64,000 nucleotides of DNA from Fodinibacter sp963800505 (GTDB lineage: Bacteria > Actinomycetota > Actinomycetes > Actinomycetales > Dermatophilaceae): assembly GCA_963800505.1 (NCBI GenBank), contig CAWDBL010000008.1, positions 221,155-285,154 of the forward strand, in the 5' to 3' direction. Shown here piece after piece: positions 1 through 9,531 of the stretch (the stretch's first letter is position 1; the number at the start of each line of letters is the position of its first letter). The position numbers and the translations under genes were made by a program. The notes beneath the pieces were generated by a model. The model was not told the DNA's origin, searched no databases, and was given only the letters and a program-made list of their open reading frames with translations.

Positions 1-72
1 GTTCGTGCACGCCGTGGCGAGCAGTGCGGCCACGGCGAGGAGCATGGCCGCGATCGTGCGGGGGCTCCTCAT
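1..72 (-). CDS. N-terminus of a lipoprotein, cut by the window edge
   Basis: Only the first 24 codons lie in the window. The ATG is preceded by a purine-rich GAGAGGA about 8 nt upstream. The peptide begins MRSPRT, runs through a hydrophobic alanine/leucine stretch, and reaches LLATAC at residues 17-22, which fits a signal peptidase II lipobox with Cys22 as the acylated residue. The product is therefore probably an exported, membrane-anchored lipoprotein. Its mature domain is outside the window, so the function cannot be given. It lies downstream of the ABC-F gene on the same strand, separated by 40 nt. Confidence 0.6.
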   Translation of the reverse strand, partial: MRSPRTIAAMLLAVAALLATACTN

Positions 73-112
73 GGCCCCATCCTCTCGCCCCGCGATGCGA
101 GGGATGGACCGG

Positions 113-1707
<1,595 letters not shown>

Positions 1708-1711
<4 letters not shown>

Positions 1712-2441
1712 GGTAGGGCCTTCGGTGGTGGGGGCAGCGGCCCGGGACGGCCGCGACCATCCAGAATAGCCGCCCTCGCACGCTCACCTCCGACCGAGGG
1801 CCCGTAGTCCCAGCCGGCCGCCCGCCACGTCTCGGCGGGCAGCGCGTGGCGTCCGTCGACGACACAGCGCCGCGCCACGATGTGTCCGAGCAGCTCTGGG
1901 TCGATGGCCCGGAACTGCTGCCACTCGGTGAGCAGCACGACCACGTCGGCGTCGCGCGCCGCGGCACCGACACCGTCGGCGTAGTGCAGGTCGGGGTAGG
2001 CCCGGCGGGCGTTGTCCATCGCCTCGGGGTCGTAGACGCTGACGACAGCACCCTCCTCCTGGAGCATCCGGGCGACGTCGAGCGCGGGGGCGTCGCTGAT
2101 GTCGTCGGAGTTCGGCTTGAAGGCCGCGCCCAGCGCGCAGACCCGCACCCCGTCTATCGATCCTCCCGCGAGGTCGCGCACGAGGTCGACCGTGCGCCGG
2201 CGGCGGCCGTTGATGACGTCGACCTCGTGCAGGGAGTATATGAAGACCAGCCGCACCGTCGCGAGGGTCTTCGAAGGCAGCTCGTCGAGCCCGGGCGCGT
2301 AGAAGGGCAGCTCGCCCGCCGAGAGCCGCGCGACCTCGTCGGGGTCGACGTCGACCCCGAGCACCTGCAACCGAGCGCGGTCATGCAGTCCGCGTCGGTG
2401 GCGCCGAGGTAGCCGGTAACGATGACGGTGACCGTCGGTGC
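1708..2441 (-). pseudogene. Decayed UDP-glucose 6-dehydrogenase
   Basis: Reading on the minus strand, the N-terminal Rossmann start (VTVIVTGYLGAT) lies in one frame, then a 1-nt loss near 2365-2372 moves the continuation (VLGVDVDPDEVARLSAGELPFYAPGL) into another frame. After about residue 60 the match jumps near 2230-2245 straight to the C-terminal domain (VDVIN, then VDLVRDLAGG, GAAFKPNSDDISDAPALDVA, LLTEWQQF). Roughly 230 residues of a normal Ugd are missing, including the catalytic-cysteine motif (GGSCLPKD type), so no active enzyme can be made. About 30 odd Pro/Arg-rich residues follow the usual AGWDY end. It is probably a relic of sugar-nucleotide biosynthesis linked to the exopolysaccharide genes nearby. 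Confidence 0.85.
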
Positions 2442-2779
2442 ACGGGGCCCGTGTGGCTCGGGTGCGACGTCCCAGTCGCCGGTCGGCTCGGGAGTCAGCG
2501 GCGGTGTGGCGTGGGTCTGCCGGCACACCGACTGCCCATGCACGCACTCGTGTGTGAGATGGCCCACCTGCACGGTCACGGCGAGGTGGCTCCCGGTAGG
2601 CGCTGCCGCATCGGGGGCCTGCCGCAGGCGGGTGTAGGCGCACGGTAGGTGGTTCTCGCACACCGCGCGCCGTCGGTGAGGTGCGGCTCGGGCCCGGCAG
2701 CCGGACCAGGAATCCGTACCCGCTGGGTGGGCCCGGCGTCGAACCTGAGAGAACGCCATGGACAGCTATCGCCGCGAAC
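2442..2779. other. Intergenic stretch with no recognisable gene
   Basis: No open frame here resembles a known family. On the minus strand, the frame that leads into the dehydrogenase remnant is open from about 2759 and reads as a Cys/His-containing peptide (for example VCENHLPCAY and HLTHECVHGQSVC). It has no clear start or ribosome binding site, and it could be the end of another broken gene. No repeat, tRNA or insertion-sequence end was seen. Confidence 0.35.
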
Positions 2780-2809
2780 TTGACGCTCGCACAACGCTGT
2801 TCATAGCCT
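2780..2809 (+). promoter_or_regulatory. Sigma70-type promoter of the LamG-like gene
   Basis: TTGACG at 2780-2785 and TAGCCT at 2804-2809 are separated by 18 nt. The match to the housekeeping consensus is the best seen in this part of the window. The predicted start of transcription, near 2816, leaves a leader of about 55 nt before the GTG at 2871. Confidence 0.6.
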
Positions 2810-2818
2810 GAAAACGCA

Positions 2819-2845
2819 CAAGACCGTGCGGGGCCAAGGGTCTTG
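2819..2845 (+). promoter_or_regulatory. Hairpin in the 5' leader of the LamG-like gene
   Basis: CAAGACC (2819-2825) and GGTCTTG (2839-2845) form a perfect 7-bp stem with a 13-nt loop at the very start of the predicted transcript. It could stabilise the mRNA or be a regulatory element. No U-run follows, so it is unlikely to be a terminator. Confidence 0.4.
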
Positions 2846-2870
2846 ATCGACACCCGCCCCGAGGACCACC

Positions 2871-3860
2871 GTGCCCAACATTCCCGTCTTGCCTGCCCCC
2901 ACCATCGTCCGGTCCTTCGTCGGCGTTGCTGCCACGCTCGCCCTGCTGCTGGGGGGAGCGCCCTCGGCCCCAGCGGCCGTGGCGGCGCTCACGCCCACCA
3001 CCAGCCCGCGTGCGGCGGCCGCTCCGCTGGCCCCCCTGTCCAGGGTCATTCACCGGGGGTCGACGACCCTGACCGCGTCGGCCTACGACGTCCAGATCCG
3101 TGCGGACTCCCCTGTCGCGTACTTCGCCCTTGACGGCACGTCCACCACCGACCTCGCCGGCAAGGGGCACCGGCTCACCTACCGCGGCACGCCCAAGGCC
3201 TCCACCACCCCCGATGGTCAGCGCGTGGCGGTGTTCAACGGGTCGACCCAGTACGCGGAGATCGCCGACGCCGCGGACCTCTCGGTCACCCGGACCCGCT
3301 CGCTGACGATCGAGGCATGGGTGCGCCCGGACACCCTGGAGTTCCCCGGCGCGGAGTCCTCCGGCGACGGCCCGATGGTGCACTACCTCGGCAAGGGCGT
3401 CGCCGGGTCGCAGGAGTACACGCTGCGGATCTACTCACGCAGCTCCTCGCGACCGAACCGCTTCTCCGCGTACCACTTCAACCCGACCGGCGGCCTTGGC
3501 TCCGGCTCGTACTTCCAGGGAGGCCTGAGGTCCACCGACGGTGGGACGCCGCCGCTGCTTAAGGCCGGTGCATGGGTCCACGTCGCCGCCGTCTTCGACA
3601 CCACGACCCTCGTCGCGGGCTACGGCACCGTCAGGCTGTACCGCAACGGCGTGCTGATGGACCACGACTCGATGCGTGACTACGCCATCGTGCCGCGCGA
3701 CGGCTCCGCGCCGCTGCGGGTGGGCACCAGGGACCAGAAGTCCTTCTTCACCGGCGCGATCGGCAGGGTGGCCGTGTACGACCACGTCGTGTCCCAGTCA
3801 CGGCTTGCCGCGCACTTCACCGCGATGACCCAGAGGGTCGCCCCAACCACCGCACGCTGA
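2871..3860 (+). CDS. Secreted LamG / concanavalin A-like jelly-roll protein
   Basis: The 329-residue product starts with GTG, preceded by GAGGA 5 nt upstream. Residues 1-36 form a Sec signal peptide ending near SAPAA. The mature part has a LamG-like carbohydrate-binding fold: it begins SPVAYFALDG, contains FNGSTQYAEI and SLTIEAWVRPD, and ends with GAWVHVAAVFD, VRLYRNGVLM and GAIGRVAVYDHVVS, the typical core strands of the LamG/laminin-G_3 family. There is no cell-wall sorting motif or membrane anchor, so it is probably released or bound to polymer. It faces the exopolysaccharide operon tail to tail across a strong hairpin, and its own promoter is visible. A role as a matrix or lectin-like protein is inference. 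Confidence 0.85.
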   Translation: MPNIPVLPAPTIVRSFVGVAATLALLLGGAPSAPAAVAALTPTTSPRAAAAPLAPLSRVIHRGSTTLTASAYDVQIRADSPVAYFALDGTSTTDLAGKGHRLTYRGTPKASTTPDGQRVAVFNGSTQYAEIADAADLSVTRTRSLTIEAWVRPDTLEFPGAESSGDGPMVHYLGKGVAGSQEYTLRIYSRSSSRPNRFSAYHFNPTGGLGSGSYFQGGLRSTDGGTPPLLKAGAWVHVAAVFDTTTLVAGYGTVRLYRNGVLMDHDSMRDYAIVPRDGSAPLRVGTRDQKSFFTGAIGRVAVYDHVVSQSRLAAHFTAMTQRVAPTTAR

Positions 3861-3871
3861 ACCACCGGGCC

Positions 3872-3910
3872 GCGGCCAGGCCCACGCCCTGTGGCGTGCG
3901 GTCTGGCCGC
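3872..3910. terminator. Bidirectional terminator hairpin
   Basis: GCGGCCAG (3872-3879) pairs with CTGGCCGC (3903-3910), and CACGCC (3883-3888) pairs with GGCGTG (3893-3898) around a CTGT loop. With the intervening bases nearly pairing, the stem is about 17 bp. GTTTCG follows on the plus side. It sits between the convergent LamG-like gene and the lectin-like lipoprotein gene, so it probably serves both. Confidence 0.8.
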
Positions 3911-3950
3911 GTTTCGTGGGCTTCCCCAGCCGGTCTGCGCCCCGGCCGGC

Positions 3951-4799
3951 TCAGTTCCGGGGCTGCACGCTGAGCTCGCGCAGGTGGAACTCGGTGTTGT
4001 CGCCACGCACGCCCACACGACCCGTCCCGCGCAGCGGTGCGGTCCCGCCGGTGCCGGCGTCGAGGACCGACAGGACGACGCGCGACCCGACCGACAAGGT
4101 GATGCGGACCCCGCCGGGCTCGTTGCGCACCGAGACGGTGTACTTCACCCAGCGCCCGACCGGGCACGGTGACGACCCCTGGGCGAGGGTGCTGTAGTAC
4201 CCGTCGTCGGACGGGGTGCCGGGTTCCTTGCGCTTGATCATGACGGCGCCGTCGCGCCGGCACAGGCTGACCGCGTAGAGGCTGTCCGGGCTGGTATACC
4301 GCAGCAGGAGGTGGACCCCGTCGTAGGCGTTCTTGCCGGTGCGGCGGGTGGTGGTCTGCCCTGCCACGTCCAGGGCCAACCTGACCACTACGTCGCCGAA
4401 GTCGTCGCGGGCGCTCACCGCGCGCAGCACCGCCGAGCCGGTGGCGCCGGTGCTGGAGGGGTCCGGTGACTTGCCGTCGATGGTTCCGCTCCACGCCGTG
4501 CCGTCGTCGGCGAAGAGCGACCCGCTGGTGACCAGCCAGTCCGCTGACCGGCGGGCGCCGGCAGCCTGCGGGTTCCGGTAGGCGAACTCGTTGCTGATCA
4601 GGGAGCGGCCCGGGGGGAAGCGCGGCTGCCACACCCCGGGCGTACCGCCGGTGGACCCGCCCGCGCCGCCCCCGGTGGCACCGGGAGGAACGACGCGGGT
4701 GCATCCGGCGAGCAGCCCGGTGAGCAGGACCGCCACGAGCACCACCGCGCCGGCGAACGTCCTTCGCCGGCGCGGTGGGAAGCGCTCGGCAGGGTTCAC
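3951..4799 (-). CDS. Lipoprotein with a concanavalin A-like (lectin/glucanase) fold
   Basis: The last gene of the exopolysaccharide operon encodes 282 residues. The GTG start overlaps the deacetylase stop by 4 nt (GTGA). A basic N-terminus and hydrophobic segment lead to the lipobox LLAGC with Cys33, so the protein is anchored to the outer face of the membrane. A Gly-rich linker follows. The remainder resembles the DUF1080/LamG jelly-roll group: DWLVTSGSLFADDGTAWSG, DVVVRLALDV, GVHLLLRYTSPDSLYAVSL, then VGRWVKYTVSV and GRVGVRGDNTEF. No glycoside-hydrolase catalytic pair is obvious, so binding is more likely than cleavage. It may retain or organise the polymer at the surface (inference). Confidence 0.8.
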   Translation of the reverse strand: MNPAERFPPRRRRTFAGAVVLVAVLLTGLLAGCTRVVPPGATGGGAGGSTGGTPGVWQPRFPPGRSLISNEFAYRNPQAAGARRSADWLVTSGSLFADDGTAWSGTIDGKSPDPSSTGATGSAVLRAVSARDDFGDVVVRLALDVAGQTTTRRTGKNAYDGVHLLLRYTSPDSLYAVSLCRRDGAVMIKRKEPGTPSDDGYYSTLAQGSSPCPVGRWVKYTVSVRNEPGGVRITLSVGSRVVLSVLDAGTGGTAPLRGTGRVGVRGDNTEFHLRELSVQPRN

Positions 4800-6424
4800 T
4801 TCAGGGGCCGCACGCGCAGGTCGTCGATGCTGCCCCAGCCCGCGCGGGTGGAGTCCCGGCCGAACACCACGCCGACGGCACCTGGGGCGCCGGCACCGGT
4901 CACCTCGGCCAGGGGCCGGCCGTCCACCGCCACCGTGGTGGTTTTGCCGGTCACCACTACCTTCACGCTGTGGGTGGGCTGTACGTCGCCGGTGTCGGAG
5001 AAGATGCGGTTTGCGACGACCTTCCCATCGGACAGCACACTGGCCACTTTGGAGGACACCCGCACCGACACCTGCTGGTCGCGGTCCGGGCCGTGCACGG
5101 TCAGCCCACTTGTCCCGCCCTGCGGTGAGGGCGTGATCGTCCCGCTCAGCTGGTAGCGGCGCCACTCGCTGGTCCGCTGCGGCTCGAAGTACGCCTGCAG
5201 GTATCGCAGGCTGCGCGCCTTCGGGATGAGCACCCCATCCTTGAGCCGGGCCGGGTCCAAGGGCGCGGTGTGCCCGCCCTGCTCGAGCCAGAGGGCGTCG
5301 CCGTCGGCCAGGCGGAGGTCTCGCACCGGCAGAGTCTCCATCTCGCGCATCCGCTGGAACAGGACGGGTGCGGTGTCGCCCGCTCGCAACTCGAGGCGCT
5401 GCACGCGTCCGCTGCGGACATCGCTGCGCGTCGCGGGGCGCGGCCGGAACACGTTCGCGAACGCGACCGGGAAGGCGCGGGAGACCTCCTGCTCGGCCAC
5501 GGCCGCGGCCGCGGGGTCGGGCTGCTTGCCGACGATGCCCGAGAACGGCCACGCGAACGTCTGGGGCCGTGGCAGGTCGTGGTCGGCGAACGTGCGCACC
5601 GAGCGTTCCAGGTCCGCCCGCACGGTGGCGCGGAAGGCGTCCAGAGTCTGCGGGCGCCGGTCGGAGGGTGGCCGGGCCGTCAGTGCGGACACCTGCGAGC
5701 CCTCCGTCCCACCGGTCTTGGTGTGCAGGTCGTTGGTGTGCGAGCCGAAAGACCAGCGGCCGCTGGCGGCCATCCGATCCACCTGCGGCCAGGTCAGGTA
5801 GTAGGGCGCATGCTCACCCACCGCAGCCGTGATCAGGAAGGCCACGGCGGTGAACTTGTACCGCTCCAGGACGGGGTCGGCGTAGGTCCACAGCCCGCGG
5901 GTTCCGTCGTCGAAGGTGATGAGCACCGAGCGTGGGGGCACCTTGCCGGTGCGCTGGTAGCGCACGAAGTCCTCGGCGGTCAGGGTGCGGTACCCGGCCT
6001 CGTGCAGCATCGCCATCTGCGCGGCGAACTGGGCCGGGGAGACGACGTACTCGCTGTCCCCCGCCGGCGCGATGTCGTGGTAGGTGAGCACGATCGGGGC
6101 CGCCCCGGTGCCGGCGGGGGCATCGGCGGCCGCGGCAGCCGCCGCGTGGAAGGCGGCAGCGTCGGTGCCGCTGAAGGTTGGCGCGGAGGCCGGGTGCTGC
6201 TGCCCGACCTCCTTCTGCCACCACACGTACCCCCAGAAGCCGGCGAAGACGGACGCGACTAGGGCCAGCGAGGCCACCCCGGCAACGACCATGGTCAGCC
6301 GATGGTGCACCCGCCGGCGCGGCACGGGGCGCTCGGCGAGCTCGGGGAGCAGGGCCAGGGCGCGTTCGCGGTGGTGTGCCGCATCGCCGGTGGCGGGCGG
6401 ACGGGGTCGGGTTCCGACGTTCAC
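4796..6424 (-). CDS. Membrane-anchored polysaccharide N-deacetylase, PgaB/IcaB-like, with C-terminal jelly-roll
   Basis: The protein has 542 residues. One membrane segment (about 45-68) places the rest outside. The NodB-fold domain (about 105-330) begins VLTYHDIAP and carries TFDDG with Asp172/Asp173 and the metal ligands His229 and His234 in SHTNDLH. The five-residue His-His spacing is that of PgaB/IcaB (de-N-acetylation of poly-GlcNAc), not the HxxxH spacing of peptidoglycan deacetylases. Residues about 400-542 form an extra beta-sandwich (VSVRVSSKVASV, KVVVTGKTTTVAVDGRPL, WGSIDDLRVRP). The GTG start overlaps the stop of the 39-residue membrane peptide gene (GTGA). It probably deacetylates the polymer made by the glycosyltransferase upstream. 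Confidence 0.88.
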   Translation of the reverse strand: MNVGTRPRPPATGDAAHHRERALALLPELAERPVPRRRVHHRLTMVVAGVASLALVASVFAGFWGYVWWQKEVGQQHPASAPTFSGTDAAAFHAAAAAAADAPAGTGAAPIVLTYHDIAPAGDSEYVVSPAQFAAQMAMLHEAGYRTLTAEDFVRYQRTGKVPPRSVLITFDDGTRGLWTYADPVLERYKFTAVAFLITAAVGEHAPYYLTWPQVDRMAASGRWSFGSHTNDLHTKTGGTEGSQVSALTARPPSDRRPQTLDAFRATVRADLERSVRTFADHDLPRPQTFAWPFSGIVGKQPDPAAAAVAEQEVSRAFPVAFANVFRPRPATRSDVRSGRVQRLELRAGDTAPVLFQRMREMETLPVRDLRLADGDALWLEQGGHTAPLDPARLKDGVLIPKARSLRYLQAYFEPQRTSEWRRYQLSGTITPSPQGGTSGLTVHGPDRDQQVSVRVSSKVASVLSDGKVVANRIFSDTGDVQPTHSVKVVVTGKTTTVAVDGRPLAEVTGAGAPGAVGVVFGRDSTRAGWGSIDDLRVRPLK

Positions 6425-6540
6425 GGCAGCGCTCCGCGGGAGAGCACGAAAACGTAGAGCAGGACCAGGGCGAGGACGACCAGGAGGCCGACCAGTCGCG
6501 AGGAAACGGCCCGAGCTGTTGTGGTGCGGCGGCGTCTCAT
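6421..6540 (-). CDS. 39-residue single-pass membrane peptide in the exopolysaccharide operon
   Basis: ATG at 6538-6540 overlaps the glycosyltransferase stop by 4 nt (ATGA), and its own TGA overlaps the deacetylase GTG by 4 nt. The peptide has a basic head (MRRRRTTTAR), then about 20 hydrophobic residues (LVGLLVVLALVLLYVFVL) and a short end SRGALP. Head-to-tail coupling on both sides argues that it is translated. A small accessory subunit of the synthase, comparable in role to PgaD/IcaD though much shorter, is a plausible inference. No homolog is recognised. Confidence 0.7.
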   Translation of the reverse strand: MRRRRTTTARAVSSRLVGLLVVLALVLLYVFVLSRGALP

Positions 6541-8204
6541 GCCGACCTCGACCAGATGCCGCGGCGGATGGTGGCCAGGGAGTAGACCAGGAGCCAGCTC
6601 AGCGCCAGCGAGGAGATCACGCTCATCAGCGGCCGGTACCGCCAGCGGGTCGACCCAGGGTGGTCGGCCAGGTAGGCCAGCCCCCACGCGCAGCCCTTGA
6701 CGAGGACCCCGCCCAGGTACAGCGCGGTCAGCATCCACAACCCATGCACCGGAGCCCAGACCAGGTGCCGCACGGCCATCACGGGTGCTGCGAGCACCCA
6801 CAGCGAGTGGCCGTAGTACAGGAACGCCGGCCCCAGCCCGCGTCGCCACATGAAGCGGCCGGTGAAGGCGAGGTTGCGCACGAAGCTCTTCTTCCAGCGC
6901 ACCTGCTGGCGGATGAACGGGCGCACCCGCTCGGGCACGACGGTCCACACGTGGGCCGAGCGCACATACCCGACCCGCCAGCGACGCTCGGCGTAGTCCA
7001 CGTCCGCAACGAACGGTGAGTCGCGGTTGGCGTCCTTCAGGCGTGCCCCGACCCACTTCTGGCCCAGCACGTAGCCGGTCAGCTGCCGGTCGGTGGCGAA
7101 GCGGAACTCGCCGCCGAGGAACCGGTCACGCGTCCATGCGGGCAGGTAGTTCCAGATGGCGTCGCGGCGGAACACGGCCAGCGGGCCGGACACGCAGGTG
7201 ACCGAGCCGAAGACGGACTCGGCGGCCTTGGAGATCCGGAAAGAGCCCTCGTACCAGGTGTCCTGCACCTTGCTCAGCAGGCTGGCGTCGGCGTTGAGCG
7301 CCCGGGCGTGGCCCGAGACGGCACCAAGCCCGGGGTGGGCGACCAGGGCGGCCACGCACCGGCGCAGCGCGTCGGGGGCCAGGATGCAGTCGGAGTCGGT
7401 GAAGGCGAGCACTTCGCCGGTGGCGAGCTCCGCGCCCCGCACCAGCGCGTGCTTCTTGCCGACGTTCTCCTGCAGCGCTACCAGCGTGAACGGCAGCTCC
7501 TCGGCGAGCTCGGCCAGGCGCTGTGCGGTGCCGTCGGTGGAGGCGTCGTCCACGACGATGACCTGCAGGTCGGGGTGGTCGGAGTCGACCATGGAGCGCA
7601 CGCACCGCTCGATGACCTCGAGCTCGTCCTTGACCGCGACCAGGAGGGACACCGACGGCACCGTCGGCAGCGGGGCCGCCCCGGCGTCGTCGCGCACCCG
7701 GCTGAAGCGCGGGTCGGAGGGGTCCTCGTACCGGGTGTAGGCGAGGTAGAACACCAGGATGGTCGCCGTCAGCACGCTCATGCCGTAGCCCAGCACCCAC
7801 GGGTCGTTCAGGAAGCGGGGGGTGACCCGGGCGAGCAGGGCCACCAGCGGAAGCAGCGCCACGAGCACCAGCAGGCGGCGCAGCCCCCGCCGCACCCCGG
7901 GCTCGAGGCGGTCCAGGCGGCTCTCGCGCGCCAGGTGCCCGTCGGTGCGCGCCGCCGACCCGACCGGGGGCAGCACGCTCACTTCCGGGATTCCGGTGGG
8001 TGCCGGCACCAGCCGCGTCCCGGGGCGGGGGGCTGCTGCCGGCGTGGGAGCAGGTACGGATGCGGGGCCAGGTGCGGACGCGGGTTCAGGTGCTGTTGCG
8101 GGCACAGCTGACCTGGCGGGCGCCAGCCGGCTGAGCACCCACTCGGTCCCCGACGGCGGGGTCGCCGGCGGCTCCAAGGTCTCGGTCACCGGGTCAGACG
8201 ACAC
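6537..8204 (-). CDS. Processive family 2 glycosyltransferase (polysaccharide synthase)
   Basis: This is a 555-residue membrane glycosyltransferase. After a Pro/Ala-rich cytoplasmic leader of about 95 residues come two membrane segments (about 108-150), then the GT-A domain: SLLVAVKDE, VIVVDDASTDGTA, LAFTDSD (the DxD metal site), and QQVRWKKS, the Q(Q/R)xRW motif of processive synthases such as hyaluronan, chitin and poly-GlcNAc synthases. Several C-terminal segments (about 430-545) follow. It would polymerise UDP-sugars and extrude the chain. It overlaps the dehydrogenase gene by 11 nt and the small membrane-peptide gene by 4 nt, so the three are expressed together. Substrate is not determined; the partner deacetylase suggests an N-acetylhexosamine. 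Confidence 0.9.
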   Translation of the reverse strand: MSSDPVTETLEPPATPPSGTEWVLSRLAPARSAVPATAPEPASAPGPASVPAPTPAAAPRPGTRLVPAPTGIPEVSVLPPVGSAARTDGHLARESRLDRLEPGVRRGLRRLLVLVALLPLVALLARVTPRFLNDPWVLGYGMSVLTATILVFYLAYTRYEDPSDPRFSRVRDDAGAAPLPTVPSVSLLVAVKDELEVIERCVRSMVDSDHPDLQVIVVDDASTDGTAQRLAELAEELPFTLVALQENVGKKHALVRGAELATGEVLAFTDSDCILAPDALRRCVAALVAHPGLGAVSGHARALNADASLLSKVQDTWYEGSFRISKAAESVFGSVTCVSGPLAVFRRDAIWNYLPAWTRDRFLGGEFRFATDRQLTGYVLGQKWVGARLKDANRDSPFVADVDYAERRWRVGYVRSAHVWTVVPERVRPFIRQQVRWKKSFVRNLAFTGRFMWRRGLGPAFLYYGHSLWVLAAPVMAVRHLVWAPVHGLWMLTALYLGGVLVKGCAWGLAYLADHPGSTRWRYRPLMSVISSLALSWLLVYSLATIRRGIWSRSA

Positions 8205-9507
8205 TGTGCGAGACCTCTCCTAGGCGGAAGGTGGCGTCGAGCACGCGGTGCTGCGAGCCCAGCCACGCCAGGTCCTCACCGGGGTGGCGGGTGTGCACCA
8301 GGACGATGTCGGCGGCGACGTCCGCAGTCGACGAGGCTGACAGGGTTCCCCCGTCGCGCAGCCGGATCTGGTCCACCAGCGGGTCCGAGAACGACACGTC
8401 GGCACCCTCGCGCAGGCACTCCTCGAGGATCTCCAGTGCGGGAGACTCCCGCACGTCGGCGACGCCCGGCTTGTACGCGACTCCGACGATGTGCACCTGG
8501 GCGCCGCGCAGGCTGCGGCCGGTGTCGGCGAGCTCCTCGCGCAGCCGCGACACCACCCGGCGTGGGCGCTGGGCGATGGCGTTCATCGCGGTGTCCATGA
8601 CGGGCGCGGCGACGTGGTCACCACGCAGCTGCCACAGCAGGTAGTGCGGGTCGCACGGGATGCAGTGCCCACCCACGCCGGGGCCGGGCGTGAAGCGCAT
8701 GAAGCCGTAGGGCTTGGTCGCGGCAGCGTCGATGACCTCGCTAGCCGACAGGCCGAGGTGGCCGGCCACGTCCGCGACCTCGTTGGCGAAGGCGATGTTT
8801 ACCGCGCGGAAGCTGTTCTCCAACAGCTTGGTGAGCTCGGCGGCCTCGGGCGAGCTGACCTGGTGCACCGAGGGGCAGGTCTGGGCCAGGGCCTCGGTGA
8901 CCTTCTGCGTGCAGGCGGGAGTCAGGCCGCCCACGACGCGCGGCGTGGTCGCCGGCGAATGGTCGACCACCCCCGGGTCGATGCGCTCGGGGCTGAAAGC
9001 GACGTGAACGTCGACGCCCGCCTCGAGCCCACGCTCGCGCAGGGGCTGCACGAGCAGGTCTCGGGTACACCCAACGTACGTCGTCGAGGTCAGCACGATG
9101 CTCTGCCCCGCCCGAGCGTTGGCCACCACAGAGGCGCACGCTGCGGCCAGGGGCGCGAGGTCGGGGACGAGGTTCTGCGTCACCGGGGTGGGAACACAGA
9201 TGATGACGACGTCGGCCTCGGCAAGCTGGGCCGCGTCGTCGGTCAGGACCCAATTGTCTGAGCCGAGATGCCCGACCAGCCGGCGCAGGTCCTGCGGGAG
9301 CAGGTCCACGTCACCCTCACGGATGGCGCCCAGCCGCGCCGGGGAGACGTCCACCCCAATGACAGGTGTGCCCGCGTCCAACAGGGACAGCGCGGTCGGG
9401 AGCCCGACGTATCCGAGCCCGACTACCGCCGTGACGGGTCTGGGCGGGTCGACACGGAAAGGCGCCGTTTCCGGGCGCGGACGGGTAGTGGTCATGGTGA
9501 CGTGCAT
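8194..9507 (-). CDS. Nucleotide-sugar dehydrogenase, WecC/WbpA-like
   Basis: The 437-residue enzyme has an N-terminal Rossmann motif VVGLGYVG (28-35), the central KLLENSFRAVNIAF region and the catalytic cysteine Cys282 in GVGGHCIPCDP. The GGHCIP form is typical of the UDP-N-acetylhexosamine dehydrogenase branch (WecC, WbpA, TviB). UDP-glucose dehydrogenases usually have GGxCLPKD. The likely reaction is two-step NAD-dependent oxidation of a UDP-HexNAc to the uronic acid; UDP-glucose cannot be excluded. The ATG at 9507 has GGGGAG 9 nt upstream, and a second in-frame ATG lies at 9495. First gene of the operon, it would supply an acidic sugar to the synthase downstream. Confidence 0.88.
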   Translation of the reverse strand: MHVTMTTTRPRPETAPFRVDPPRPVTAVVGLGYVGLPTALSLLDAGTPVIGVDVSPARLGAIREGDVDLLPQDLRRLVGHLGSDNWVLTDDAAQLAEADVVIICVPTPVTQNLVPDLAPLAAACASVVANARAGQSIVLTSTTYVGCTRDLLVQPLRERGLEAGVDVHVAFSPERIDPGVVDHSPATTPRVVGGLTPACTQKVTEALAQTCPSVHQVSSPEAAELTKLLENSFRAVNIAFANEVADVAGHLGLSASEVIDAAATKPYGFMRFTPGPGVGGHCIPCDPHYLLWQLRGDHVAAPVMDTAMNAIAQRPRRVVSRLREELADTGRSLRGAQVHIVGVAYKPGVADVRESPALEILEECLREGADVSFSDPLVDQIRLRDGGTLSASSTADVAADIVLVHTRHPGEDLAWLGSQHRVLDATFRLGEVSHSVV

Positions 9508-9531
9508 TTGGTGGGCTCCCCTGCCTCATGT

